64,000 bases of DNA from Maribellus sediminis. Lineage in GTDB: Bacteria; Bacteroidota; Bacteroidia; Bacteroidales; Prolixibacteraceae. The notes beneath the pieces were generated by a model. The model worked only from the letters and a program-made list of their open reading frames with translations, was not told the DNA's origin and did no database searches. Shown piece after piece: positions 8,760 through 17,435 of this stretch (position 1 is its first letter; each line of letters opens with the position of its first letter). Location: positions 620,001 to 684,000 of the forward strand of contig NZ_WXUB01000003.1 in the NCBI RefSeq assembly GCF_011799805.1, written 5' to 3'. A program made the translations under genes and the position numbers.

Positions 8760-9596
8760 TTATAGTTTTAATGTCATTTTATTTTGGGTCAGAAAATGTT
8801 TTAATCCAATTGCCTTCAAAAAACGTTGTGTGGTTTGGCTGGGATCATCAATGTTATTAACGTTGATTTCGCCCGAAACAGTATCGGCAAAATAGTGAAA
8901 TAAACTGCTTCCAATTCCCTGACGACGATAGTTTGGTGCGACTGCAAATTGCAGGACCCGTGCTCGTTTCGGATAGGCCGTTAAATAGCCTGCAAGTTCA
9001 TCACCGATAAAAGCACCGTAAGTAATGCTGTCGGTCAGTTTTTCAATAGTTGCAGTAGCGTTTTGCCAGCTTGGCCGCCACTCCCAAAACGATTGAAAAA
9101 GCTGGTGGTCGAGGCTTTGGATTTGCTGAATCCTCAGTCCACTATTTTTCGCTGGTTCATTTGGTTTTCCCAGAAAGCAATCCAGATCAGCCGTTTTCCG
9201 AAAACCAGCCTTTTCGTAGGATTTTATGGCCTGAATATTTTTATCAATCACCTCCAGTTCAATTTCATCAACACCTATTTCCTTCAGAATTGAAAGCTGC
9301 TTTTCGTACATTTTTACCGTAGCATGCTGCCCCCGAAACTCCTTAATAACTCCTGTTCCGCCATTGTAGGCCACTTTTTTCCCGTCGGTTTCACGCAGAC
9401 CGTGCAGCATAAAAGCAACCGGTTTTTCGTTGTGGAAAAGGCCCACAGAAAGATCAGTACGTAAATCTTCCGAATCAATTTTGGCTTGAAGTAACTCAGG
9501 AGTGAGTTCAACTTTAACAAAATAATCGGCAAAAGCTTCATTAAAAAGTTGTGCGATGTCAGGGATACTCAGGTTTTCAATGGTTTTAAAGATCAT
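8760..9596 (-). CDS. GNAT family N-acetyltransferase with two GNAT domains
   Basis: A 278-residue protein made of two GCN5-related acetyltransferase domains. The N-terminal half has GTGVIKEFRGQ and EVIDKNIQAIKSYEKAGF. The C-terminal half has the clear acetyl-CoA motif VAPNYRRQGIGSSLF. Such tandem proteins often keep one active and one degenerate domain; the C-terminal one looks the more canonical. I start at the Met at 9596 (MIFKTIENLSIPD), because the 15 extra residues upstream do not look like part of the fold and run into the Crp gene's terminator. The acyl acceptor is unknown. Confidence 0.88.
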   Translation of the reverse strand: MIFKTIENLSIPDIAQLFNEAFADYFVKVELTPELLQAKIDSEDLRTDLSVGLFHNEKPVAFMLHGLRETDGKKVAYNGGTGVIKEFRGQHATVKMYEKQLSILKEIGVDEIELEVIDKNIQAIKSYEKAGFRKTADLDCFLGKPNEPAKNSGLRIQQIQSLDHQLFQSFWEWRPSWQNATATIEKLTDSITYGAFIGDELAGYLTAYPKRARVLQFAVAPNYRRQGIGSSLFHYFADTVSGEINVNNIDDPSQTTQRFLKAIGLKHFLTQNKMTLKL

Positions 9597-9627
9597 AATT
9601 GAAGGTTTAGCAGCTATTTTGGTGTAC

Positions 9628-9652
9628 AAAAAAACCGGCATAAAAGCCGGTT
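9628..9652 (-). terminator. Rho-independent terminator of the Crp/Fnr gene
   Basis: On the minus strand a 7-bp GC-rich stem (AACCGGC / GCCGGTT, 9633-9639 and 9646-9652) with a 6-base loop runs directly into a T tract of about seven residues (A tract at 9628-9634 on the + strand). It sits 20 bases after the stop of the Crp/Fnr gene and before the GNAT gene: a classic intrinsic terminator. Confidence 0.85.
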
Positions 9653-9671
9653 CTCAATACTATTTTCGATT

Positions 9672-10373
9672 TTACAAATTGGCTACCCGGGTAAGTGTTG
9701 GAATATCCAGGAACTTGATCTTTCGTCCCTGCAATTCAATCAGTTTATCGCTTTTAAATTCGGATAACAAACGAATAACAGATTCAGTAGCGGTTCCCAC
9801 CATGTTGGCCAGTTCTTCGCGTGTAAGCGAAATCTGCAGTGTATTTTGGTTATCGAGTTCAAAGTTTTCTTTGAGCAATAAAAGCACTTCGGCCAAACGT
9901 TCGCGCACGGTTTTTTGCGCAATGTCGGTAATGTAATCGTTGGCTTCGCGCAATTCGCGGCAAACAATCTGCAACATGTGGTGCGAGAATTGCCAGTTAC
10001 TTTGAATCAGGTACAACAGCGTTTGATACGGGATGTGGCACAAGGCAGCTTCATCGATTACCTTGGCCGTGGTGCAGGCCAGCTCCTGGCTTAACAGCGA
10101 ACGGTAGGCAATAATTTCTCCTTTTTTGGCAAAACGGATAATCTGTTCCTTTCCGTCAATCCCGGTTTTAAATATCTTAACAATACCTTTGGTTACACAG
10201 AAAAATCCAGTCAGGCGGCTGCCTTCACGATAGATAATGGTACCTTTTTTATATACAGAACAAGTCTTTTCGTAATTCAGGCGACTAAACTCATCTTCAG
10301 TAAGTTTCTTGAACAACTGGAATCCACTTAAATCCGTTTCTGTTTCTGTTGGCCTTTTAATTGCACTTCTCAT
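9672..10373 (-). CDS. Crp/Fnr family transcriptional regulator
   Basis: A 233-residue regulator: cyclic-nucleotide-binding-like beta roll (about 20-130, with YKKGTIIYREG and FFCVTKGIVKIF), dimerisation helix (130-165), and a winged HTH (about 170-233, with LTREELANMVGTATESVIRLL as the recognition helix region). It lacks the N-terminal cysteine cluster of classical FNR, so it is unlikely to be an FNR-type oxygen sensor. A cAMP or other effector is possible. It is divergently transcribed from the OsmC gene across a 160-base region and could regulate it (inference). Followed by an intrinsic terminator. Confidence 0.92.
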   Translation of the reverse strand: MRSAIKRPTETETDLSGFQLFKKLTEDEFSRLNYEKTCSVYKKGTIIYREGSRLTGFFCVTKGIVKIFKTGIDGKEQIIRFAKKGEIIAYRSLLSQELACTTAKVIDEAALCHIPYQTLLYLIQSNWQFSHHMLQIVCRELREANDYITDIAQKTVRERLAEVLLLLKENFELDNQNTLQISLTREELANMVGTATESVIRLLSEFKSDKLIELQGRKIKFLDIPTLTRVANL

Positions 10374-10485
10374 ATTCAGGCTTATATTTCAAATTATCAA
10401 ATCAAACTCTTACACGCATTTAAACTGCAAAAATACAATTATCCGCATTATTGAAAAAACTATTTATATAGATACTTAGATGTTG

Positions 10486-10502
10486 TATATTTGCACTGCA
10501 AA
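10486..10502 (+). promoter_or_regulatory. Bacteroidota -7 box and overlapping palindrome upstream of osmC-like gene
   Basis: TATATTTG at 10486-10493 matches the Bacteroidota -7 consensus TAnnTTTG exactly, about 40 bases before the OsmC start. No good TTG -33 element lies at the expected spacing. A hyphenated palindrome TTTGC-ACT-GCAAA (10490-10502) overlaps the box and expected start site and could be an operator for the divergent Crp/Fnr protein (inference). Confidence 0.5.
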
Positions 10503-10533
10503 ATAATTGAAAACTATTTTAAATAAGGATGTT

Positions 10534-10950
10534 ATGAAACATGTAGTAGATATGTCGTGGACCGATAAAGTGGCTTTTGAAGCCGACATGGATGGTCACA
10601 AAGTTGTTGTTGATGCCACAGAAGAAGCAGGTGGCAGTGATTTAGGTCCGCGTCCCAAAAAATTAATGTTGTCGGCACTGGCCGGCTGTACCGGTGTTGA
10701 TGTAATTATGATCCTCAAGAAAATGAAGGTGGTACCTGAAGCTTTCAATGTTATTGTTGAGGCCGATGTTACCGAAGAACATCCGAAACATTACGACAAA
10801 ATGAAAGTGATTTATCAGTTTAAAGGTAAAGACCTGCCGTATGATAAACTGGAAAAAGCAGTTAAACTTTCGGAAGAAAAATACTGTGGGGTTACTGCTG
10901 TTTACAAAAAAGCCATGGAAATGGAAACTGAAATTCGTATTGTTGAGTAG
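10534..10950 (+). CDS. OsmC family peroxiredoxin-like protein
   Basis: A 138-residue OsmC/Ohr-fold protein. The two conserved redox cysteines are visible: Cys52 (LAGCTGVDV) and Cys118 (KYCGV), as in thiol peroxidases that reduce organic hydroperoxides. I chose the ATG at 10534, since the longer frame would begin with TTG at 10507, too close to the putative transcription start. The gene is divergent from a Crp/Fnr regulator and stands alone between a promoter and a strong terminator. The substrate is unknown; members in this subgroup (YhfA-like) are poorly characterised. Confidence 0.9.
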   Translation: MKHVVDMSWTDKVAFEADMDGHKVVVDATEEAGGSDLGPRPKKLMLSALAGCTGVDVIMILKKMKVVPEAFNVIVEADVTEEHPKHYDKMKVIYQFKGKDLPYDKLEKAVKLSEEKYCGVTAVYKKAMEMETEIRIVE

Positions 10951-10976
10951 CAGTCTTTATTAGCAGAATAAAATGA

Positions 10977-11006
10977 AAGCAATCTTCGGTGAAGGTTGCT
11001 TTTTTT
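10977..11006 (+). terminator. Rho-independent terminator after osmC-like gene
   Basis: An 11-pair stem (AAGCAATCTTC / GAAGGTTGCTT, with one G-T pair) with a GGT loop at 10977-11001 is followed directly by a run of T to 11006. It lies 26 bases after the OsmC stop and 29 bases before the aldehyde dehydrogenase start. Confidence 0.88.
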
Positions 11007-11034
11007 GTACTTTTAAAGTACAAAAATTCATTTT

Positions 11035-12399
11035 ATGCTACGGTCGATAAACCCGGCAACCGGCGAGGTTGTCAAAACCTATGAATCACATTCTGATGAA
11101 GGCGTCGAAAAAATCGTGAATTCGGTTGATAAAATCGGACATCACTGGCGAAGCACATCGTTTATGTTTCGTGGGCAGTTGATGCAAAATTTGGCAAGTC
11201 TGCTTAAATCGAAAAAAGAAGAACTGGCCATGCTGATGGCGCTGGAGATGGGAAAGGTAAAGCGCGAAGGAATTGCCGAGGTTGAAAAGTGTGCCTGGGT
11301 GTGTGAGTACTACGCAGCGAATGCTGAAGCATTTCTTGAAAATGAACCGATAGCCACGGAGGCTACAAAATCATACGTTTCGTACCAACCATTAGGAACT
11401 ATATTAGCGATCATGCCGTGGAATTTTCCGTTTTGGCAGGTTTTTCGTTTTGCCGCACCAACCTTAATGGCCGGAAACACAGCAGTTTTAAAACATGCCA
11501 GTAATGTACCAGGCTGTGCCATGGCCATCGAAGAGATTTTCCGCGAAGCCGGTTTCCCCGAGAACGTGTGTCGAACATTATTGATAAGCAGTAAACAGGT
11601 AGCAAAAGTTATTCAGCATAAAGCTGTAAAAGCTGTTAGTTTAACCGGATCGACACCGGCAGGGAAAAGTGTGGCCGCACTTGCGGGCGCCGAACTTAAA
11701 AAATGTGTGCTGGAGCTTGGTGGCAGCGATCCGTACCTGATCCTTGAGGATGCAGACATTGACAGAGCGGCTAAAAAATGTGCTGCCGGCCGTTTGCTGA
11801 ATGCCGGTCAAAGTTGTATCGGCGCCAAACGATTTATTGTTGAAGAAAAAGTTTATGCCCATTTTCTGGAGGTGTTTACACACGAAATGGCTACAGCCGA
11901 TTTTGGTGATCCAACAGATGAGGAATCGACAATCGGACCGTTGGCACGCACTGATCTTCGCGATGAATTGCATCAGCAGGTAGTTGATTCGGTTGCAAAG
12001 GGTGCGGAAGTGATCATTGGTGGCGAAATTCCGCATCGTGAAGGTGCATACTACCCGCCTACCATATTGGAAAATGTACAGCCCGGAATGCCGGCTTACG
12101 ATGAAGAACTGTTTGGCCCGGTAGCATCGGTGATAAAGGTAAAAGATGTTAAGGAAGCCATTCAGGTGGCCAATGACACCGTTTTCGGACTGGGGGCAGC
12201 TGTTTTTACCCGCAATTTAAAAAGGGGAGAACATATTGCCGAAATTGAACTTGAAGCCGGTGCCTGTTTTGTAAATGATTTTGTGAAGTCGGATCCGCGC
12301 TTACCTTTTGGTGGCATAAAAACCAGCGGTTTTGGCCGCGAACTGGCCGAACAGGGCATCAAAGAATTTATGAATATAAAAACCGTGGTGGTGAAGTAA
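11035..12399 (+). CDS. gabD: NAD(P)-dependent succinate-semialdehyde dehydrogenase-type aldehyde dehydrogenase
   Basis: A 454-residue aldehyde dehydrogenase of the GabD/SSADH subgroup. Catalytic residues: Asn130 (MPWNFPF), Glu227 in LELGGSDPY and nucleophile Cys261 in AGQSCIGAKR. LTGSTPAGKSV is the cofactor-binding loop. It oxidises an aldehyde, probably succinate semialdehyde, to the acid. The length matches the shorter SSADH class found widely in Bacteroidota and Proteobacteria. It follows an intrinsic terminator, so it has its own promoter, and it converges on the end of the heme operon with 5 bases between stops. Substrate is inferred by family resemblance only. Confidence 0.85.
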   Translation: MLRSINPATGEVVKTYESHSDEGVEKIVNSVDKIGHHWRSTSFMFRGQLMQNLASLLKSKKEELAMLMALEMGKVKREGIAEVEKCAWVCEYYAANAEAFLENEPIATEATKSYVSYQPLGTILAIMPWNFPFWQVFRFAAPTLMAGNTAVLKHASNVPGCAMAIEEIFREAGFPENVCRTLLISSKQVAKVIQHKAVKAVSLTGSTPAGKSVAALAGAELKKCVLELGGSDPYLILEDADIDRAAKKCAAGRLLNAGQSCIGAKRFIVEEKVYAHFLEVFTHEMATADFGDPTDEESTIGPLARTDLRDELHQQVVDSVAKGAEVIIGGEIPHREGAYYPPTILENVQPGMPAYDEELFGPVASVIKVKDVKEAIQVANDTVFGLGAAVFTRNLKRGEHIAEIELEAGACFVNDFVKSDPRLPFGGIKTSGFGRELAEQGIKEFMNIKTVVVK

Positions 12400-12404
12400 A
12401 TCGT

Positions 12405-12722
12405 TTATTTTTTGTTCTTCCAAAGCGGATATTTCGCATACATTTTTCTTCCCACAAACTGCCCCAGGAAAAAGCTACCCAACAGAAAGGGAGCCAGTGT
12501 CCAGGTAAGTTTCAAATCGTGAAATTTGCGGATGAGTATGATCAATGGTACCGGTGCGTGAATAAATACAAACCACCAGAAAGATAACTTTCGAAAACTA
12601 CCCCGCATATAACCAAAAGGCAGGTTTACCAGAAAAGTTGCAATGCAGGTAATTAATACCCGCCACCACAATTCATTTGCAGTAGCTTCATTTATTAATT
12701 GAAGTTTGAACTGGAGAAGCAT
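12405..12722 (-). CDS. Small membrane protein at the end of the heme operon
   Basis: A 105-residue integral membrane protein with about three hydrophobic stretches (22-40, 46-66, 75-92). I do not recognise a named family. Its start codon region overlaps the hemH stop by one base (12722), so it is translationally coupled to ferrochelatase as the last gene of the heme operon. A role linked to heme handling at the membrane is conceivable but unsupported by motifs. Basic loops and an all-helical pattern are all that can be seen. Confidence 0.7.
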   Translation of the reverse strand: MLLQFKLQLINEATANELWWRVLITCIATFLVNLPFGYMRGSFRKLSFWWFVFIHAPVPLIILIRKFHDLKLTWTLAPFLLGSFFLGQFVGRKMYAKYPLWKNKK

Positions 12723-13738
12723 CAGGCAGTTGTTTGATCTTTTATGATTTCGTTTAATGCTTCCACCCAGTGGTCTTCGGCATTCAGGCTTTCCACCAAC
12801 TGCAATTTTTCGCCACCGTTTTTGTAAAATTCATCGCCGTATTCCACGCCAATTTCAAGCGTAGTTTCCAGACAATCGGTTACAAATGAAGGTGCAAACA
12901 CCAAAATTTTCTTTTTGCCTTCTTTTAATTTCTCATCCAGCGTTACATCAGTAAACGGAGTCAGCCAATTTTTCGATAGTCTGGATTGATAAGATACGGT
13001 ATAGTCTTCCGGTTTTAAATTGAGTTGCTTGGCGAGCAAACGCGAAGTTTCATACGAGGTTGCCCGGTAGCACTTTTTACCATGTTCGGGTATGCCGGCG
13101 GTGGTGCAGTTACATACTGCTAAATTGATTCCCGGATGGCATTTTTCGATGTGCCGGTTCGGCAATCCGTGGTAGGAAAAGATCACATGATCATATTTCG
13201 ATAGATCGTATTTCTGTCCCTGTTTCACAAACGACTCAAGAAACTTTGGATGATCGTAAAACTGCTCAACGCTTTTAACTTCTGCTTTAATGCCGAGCTT
13301 TTTAATTCTCTTCTCAGCCGCAGCAACAGCTGTTTCGGTAGTCGACATGGCATGTTGCGGGAAAAGCGGCACCAAAATGATTTTTTTGAAACCCTCGCTC
13401 TTAATTTCTTTAAGTGCCTTTTTTATGCTCGGATTTCCATAGCGCATGGCTGCAAAAACCTTGTCGCCGTCCTTTTGCTTTTGCTCCAGTTTTGCCCTTA
13501 ATTCTTCGGTAAGATAAATCAGTGGCGAACCTTTTTTTGTCCACAAGCGCAGGTATAATTTTGTTGAATTTTTTACCCTGAAAGGGATAATAATCGCGTT
13601 GACCAGAAATTTACGCAATAACCACGGCAGATCGATCACCCGCTTATCATTCAAAAATTGTGTGAGGTAGCGACGGACGGCAGGTACTGTCGGTGCGTCC
13701 GGACTTCCTACATTCAACAAAAGTATAGCTGTCTTCAT
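12722..13738 (-). CDS. hemH: Ferrochelatase
   Basis: Inserts ferrous iron into protoporphyrin IX, the last step of the protoporphyrin-dependent pathway. The 338 residues carry the catalytic His190 in SYHGLPNRH, the signature YQSRLSKNWLTP (about 250-261) and the acidic patch FAPSFVTDCLETTLE (281-295). Between His190 and the YQSR motif there are four cysteines (200, 209, 211, 223), an arrangement reminiscent of the Fe-S-cluster-containing bacterial ferrochelatases; whether a cluster is bound is inference. It is the last enzyme gene of the heme operon, 5 bases after hemF. Confidence 0.96.
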   Translation of the reverse strand: MKTAILLLNVGSPDAPTVPAVRRYLTQFLNDKRVIDLPWLLRKFLVNAIIIPFRVKNSTKLYLRLWTKKGSPLIYLTEELRAKLEQKQKDGDKVFAAMRYGNPSIKKALKEIKSEGFKKIILVPLFPQHAMSTTETAVAAAEKRIKKLGIKAEVKSVEQFYDHPKFLESFVKQGQKYDLSKYDHVIFSYHGLPNRHIEKCHPGINLAVCNCTTAGIPEHGKKCYRATSYETSRLLAKQLNLKPEDYTVSYQSRLSKNWLTPFTDVTLDEKLKEGKKKILVFAPSFVTDCLETTLEIGVEYGDEFYKNGGEKLQLVESLNAEDHWVEALNEIIKDQTTA

Positions 13739-13743
13739 CTTTA

Positions 13744-14643
13744 TTAATCTATGTTATCAATCCAGTTGATACCTTTTTTCAAACGGTTCAGCGTGTTCGC
13801 TTCAAACGATCCTATTTCCGGTTCATAATTGTATTTCCATGAAGCGTTGGCCGGCATACTCACCAAAATCGATTCGGTGTTTCCATTCGATTCAAGCCCG
13901 AATTTTGTACCCCGGTCATTTAGCAGGTTGAATTCAACATACCTTCCACGGCGTAAATTCTGCCACTCCTTTTCACGTTCCGAATACTGTTTTTCGTGGT
14001 TTTTCATCAATTCAGCATAAATCTCAGGGTAGGCTGCTGCCTGTGCTGCTACAAATCCTAAAAGAACGTCAAAAGGGTATTTATCATCGGGTTTTAAGCG
14101 ATCGAAGAAAATACCACCCACGCCACGCGTCTCGTCACGATGGGGAAGATAATAATAATCGTCGGCCCATTTCTTAAAATCAGGGTAAAAATCGGGATGA
14201 AAACTGTCGCAGATTTCTTTCAAATGCTGATGAAAGCGCTGTGCTTCTTTCGGAACAATAATCGAAGGAGTGAGGTCGATGCCGCCGCCAAACCACGAAA
14301 CGCCGTTATCGAGTGCAAAATACCGCACGTTCATGTGTATGGTTGGTACCCACGGATTTTCGGCGTGCAAAATGGAAGAAATGCCTGTGGCTGCATATTT
14401 CCCGGCTTTTTCGCCAAGGATGCTTTCCATCTTTTCACTGAAATCTCCCTGAACAAAAGAGAAATTTACAGCTCCTTTTTCAATGATCCGGCCATTTTCA
14501 ATAACGCGTGTTACGCCGCCACCAATATCCTTTTTCCACGCTGTTTTACCAAAACTTCCTTTCCCGTCTGCTGCTTCCAGCACGCGGCAAATTTGTCCCT
14601 GCAACTCCGAAAAGGTTGCTGCGATTTCCTTAATTTTCTCCAA
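13744..14643 (-). CDS. hemF: Oxygen-dependent coproporphyrinogen III oxidase
   Basis: Oxidative decarboxylation of coproporphyrinogen III to protoporphyrinogen IX using O2. The 299 residues show the HemF signatures HMNVRYF, WFGGGIDLTP, HRDETRGVGGIFFD and RRGRYVEFNLLNDRGTKFGL, including the conserved His and Asp residues of the active site. It sits between hemG and hemH in the same operon as the oxygen-independent HemN, so the cell has both routes for this step. It starts 19 bases after the hemG stop. Confidence 0.97.
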   Translation of the reverse strand: MEKIKEIAATFSELQGQICRVLEAADGKGSFGKTAWKKDIGGGVTRVIENGRIIEKGAVNFSFVQGDFSEKMESILGEKAGKYAATGISSILHAENPWVPTIHMNVRYFALDNGVSWFGGGIDLTPSIIVPKEAQRFHQHLKEICDSFHPDFYPDFKKWADDYYYLPHRDETRGVGGIFFDRLKPDDKYPFDVLLGFVAAQAAAYPEIYAELMKNHEKQYSEREKEWQNLRRGRYVEFNLLNDRGTKFGLESNGNTESILVSMPANASWKYNYEPEIGSFEANTLNRLKKGINWIDNID

Positions 14644-14662
14644 TATTCTGTCTGTTTCTATT

Positions 14663-16039
14663 TTACTTAGCCAGTTCTTCGGCCAGCGTTCGTGCCTGTT
14701 TTATGCGGTCGGCCATTCCAATTCCGTCGCGGATATTGCCGGCCAGGTACAATCCCGGATATTTTTCCTGCAGCTTATTGATCGTTTCAAAGCGTTGCTT
14801 CGAATCCAATCCGTATTGAGGAATGGCATGTTTATACCTGAAAATCTTTAACAGATCGGGTTTGAAATCGGGTATTTCTAGCATTTCCTTGGCCTGAGTT
14901 TCGAGTAAGGAATGAATTTCAGGATCACTCATTTCATAAATCTCCGGCCGCCTGGTTCCGCCCATAAATACCGAAATCACTGTTCCGCCTTCAGGAGCGC
15001 GCTGAACAAAGAACGACGAAGTAAATAACGCACCCAGTATTTTTTTGTTCTCGCGACTTGGCACCAATCCGCCAAAAGCTTTTAACGACATGCCTTTCCA
15101 GCTTTTAAAACCAACAATCGCCTGCACAACCGAAGCATATTTCAGCGCTTCGAAAGGCTCTTTTTCTGCTTTTTCAAGAAAAGGTAAAACAGCTGGAAGT
15201 GCATAGGCCCCGGCTGTAGTTACTACTTTTTTGGCGTTGATTTCAACACTTTCCCCGTTAAGGGTTGTTGTTATTTTAAAGCCTGCTTTTTCAGGAGAAA
15301 CGCTTGTATTTTTGGCGTTGAGAAGAATATTTTCGTTCCCTACTTTTTGGGTGAGGGCGTCAATCAGTTTTCCCAATCCTCCTTTGGCAGAGAAAACCTC
15401 TTTGGTTGCCTTTTGCAAACGCGGATCGTTCTTTTTTTCCTTTGCTTTCTGCATCGATCCACGAATAAAACTGCCGTAATTTTGCTCAAGTGCGTACAAT
15501 TTTGGCAAGGCATATTTCGGAATCAGGTAATCGGTGTTTCCGGCATAAACTCCCGAAATAAAAGGATCAACCGCATAATTCAGAAAACTGACGCCGAGTC
15601 TTCTTTTTACAAAATCAGTCAATGTTTCTTCAGGATTAGTGCCCGGTTTCCGAAAAGGTTCGCCAAGCACACGGAATTTGTCTTTTAGCGTAAAAAGCGG
15701 GGTGCCGATTGCCGAAATCAATCCTGAAGGAATGGCGTGCCATTTATTGCCCTTCCAAATCAATCGCCGTTTTGCACTCGGATCGGCGCCTTCAAACGTA
15801 CAAAGTCCTTCCAGGTCTTCGAAAAGTTCAGCCACTTCCGGATTGCCAACAACACCCGTATTCGGGCCTGTTTCATACACAAAACCGTTTTCATTTTCGG
15901 TGTGAATTACGCCTCCGGTTCGGTTCGACTTTTCTATAACCAGCACATCTTTATTGTGTTTTTTCAGGTAAAAAGCCAGGGTTAAACCTGTTAATCCCGC
16001 ACCAATAACGACGATATCTTTTTCGATAACTGAGCTCAT
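14663..16039 (-). CDS. hemG: Protoporphyrinogen oxidase (HemY-type flavoprotein)
   Basis: Oxidises protoporphyrinogen IX to protoporphyrin IX with FAD. The 458-residue protein starts with the dinucleotide-binding VVIGAGLTGLTLAFYL and a GGVIHTE loop. It ends with the FAD-contacting LYLAGNIRDGIGMADRIKQA segment. This is the soluble, oxygen-dependent HemY/PPOX class rather than flavodoxin-like HemG or membrane HemJ. It abuts hemN (start at 16039, hemN stop at 16040). The symbol hemY is also used for this type. An activity on coproporphyrinogen is less likely because hemE, hemF, hemN and hemH indicate the protoporphyrin branch. Confidence 0.93.
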   Translation of the reverse strand: MSSVIEKDIVVIGAGLTGLTLAFYLKKHNKDVLVIEKSNRTGGVIHTENENGFVYETGPNTGVVGNPEVAELFEDLEGLCTFEGADPSAKRRLIWKGNKWHAIPSGLISAIGTPLFTLKDKFRVLGEPFRKPGTNPEETLTDFVKRRLGVSFLNYAVDPFISGVYAGNTDYLIPKYALPKLYALEQNYGSFIRGSMQKAKEKKNDPRLQKATKEVFSAKGGLGKLIDALTQKVGNENILLNAKNTSVSPEKAGFKITTTLNGESVEINAKKVVTTAGAYALPAVLPFLEKAEKEPFEALKYASVVQAIVGFKSWKGMSLKAFGGLVPSRENKKILGALFTSSFFVQRAPEGGTVISVFMGGTRRPEIYEMSDPEIHSLLETQAKEMLEIPDFKPDLLKIFRYKHAIPQYGLDSKQRFETINKLQEKYPGLYLAGNIRDGIGMADRIKQARTLAEELAK

Positions 16040-17416
16040 TTATACTGATTTTGAGAAGGTTTTCGTGGTATTTTGTAACAGCGGATCAAAAGAAGCAGCA
16101 ACATTACGAATGAGTATCAGCCCTTCATCGGTCACTTCCAGTTTTTCATCCGAGAGCTTGATCAGTCCGTCGGCTTCAAATTCCTGAAGTTTAGCGGTGT
16201 CGTAAACAACGGTTTTCTTTACTTCTTCTCCTGAAAGATTAAAACGATGCCCTATCTCGTTCCAAATAATCTGTTCGTTGCACATCAGTTCGTTGATCAC
16301 CTCGCGAATCACCATCTGCTCTTTGCTCAAACGATAGCCTTTCATGATTGGAATTTCGCCTTTTCCGGCTTGTTCGATGTAGTCAGAAAGTTTCTTGGTG
16401 TTTTGTGCATACACCGTGCTCAGTTGGCTGATGGAAGTAACTCCGAGCGCATAAACCTGTCCGGTGGTGCGGCGGGTGCAATAACCCTGGAAATTCCGGT
16501 GCAGTTTTTTATGCTGATAAGCTTGTGCCAGTTCATCATTTTCGAGCGCGAAATGGTCGAAACCAATTGCCTGGTAACCGTTTTGCGTGAGCAGCTGGAA
16601 TCCATTCTCGAACATGCGCATTTTCTCATCGCTTTCGGGCAGACCAACCTTTTCCAGCTTTTTCTGGATCGGGCTCACCCACGGAACGTGAGCGTACGAA
16701 AATGTCACCAATCGATCGGGTTTCAGTTCGATGGCTTGTTCTATCGCCTTTGAGAAACCGGCTGCACTTTGTTTGGGCAGGCCGTAAATAAAATCGAGAT
16801 TGATTGCTACTTCAGGATCGCCGTCTTTCAGGTAATCCATAATTTCCTTCACCGGCATGCCCGGTTTTTCGCGGTTTACTGCCTTCAAAACGTCGGTGTC
16901 GAAATCCTGAATACCAAGGCTGAAGCGCTTGAATCCGGCTTTTTTCAAGCCTTCCATTTGTTCCAATGTGAGGTAGGCAGGATTACACTCGATAGCAATT
17001 TCGGGTTGTTCGATGGTACCGAATTCTGAAAACAAAATCTCGTTAATTTCCTGCAAATACTCCACCGGAATAGCGTTTGGCGTTCCTCCTCCGTAATGGA
17101 TCTGCGAAATTGGCCGACTTTTATCGATGTGGCTGATCATGGTTTTGATCTCCACTTTCAGCGCCTTGATATAATCCTCGATAATGTGGTCGTTGCTGAT
17201 CCCGTAGTGATTACATCCGCAGAAATAGCAGATCTGTTTGCAAAACGGAATGTGAAAATAGAAGGAGATATTTTGCGGATCGTAATCGTTCGATTCGGTC
17301 AGCGCCTTTCGGAAATCGTCCTGCGAAAATTCTTCGGTAAAGAAATTCGCGGGCGGATAACTCGTGTAACGCGGAACGGGATTGTTGTATTTCTGAAGTA
17401 GTTTGTTGTCAATCAT
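16040..17416 (-). CDS. hemN: Oxygen-independent coproporphyrinogen III dehydrogenase
   Basis: Radical SAM enzyme that decarboxylates coproporphyrinogen III without oxygen. The 458 residues include the HemN-type cluster motif with Cys59, Cys63, Cys66 and the extra Cys68 (CKQICYFCGC), which separates true HemN from HemW. An early RYTSYPPA trip-wire-like segment and GGGTPNAI are also present, with a C-terminal HemN_C domain. Length matches E. coli HemN. Together with hemF in the same operon it suggests heme synthesis under both oxic and anoxic conditions. Confidence 0.96.
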   Translation of the reverse strand: MIDNKLLQKYNNPVPRYTSYPPANFFTEEFSQDDFRKALTESNDYDPQNISFYFHIPFCKQICYFCGCNHYGISNDHIIEDYIKALKVEIKTMISHIDKSRPISQIHYGGGTPNAIPVEYLQEINEILFSEFGTIEQPEIAIECNPAYLTLEQMEGLKKAGFKRFSLGIQDFDTDVLKAVNREKPGMPVKEIMDYLKDGDPEVAINLDFIYGLPKQSAAGFSKAIEQAIELKPDRLVTFSYAHVPWVSPIQKKLEKVGLPESDEKMRMFENGFQLLTQNGYQAIGFDHFALENDELAQAYQHKKLHRNFQGYCTRRTTGQVYALGVTSISQLSTVYAQNTKKLSDYIEQAGKGEIPIMKGYRLSKEQMVIREVINELMCNEQIIWNEIGHRFNLSGEEVKKTVVYDTAKLQEFEADGLIKLSDEKLEVTDEGLILIRNVAASFDPLLQNTTKTFSKSV

Positions 17417-17435
17417 TTTCCTGCTGTTTTGTCGA

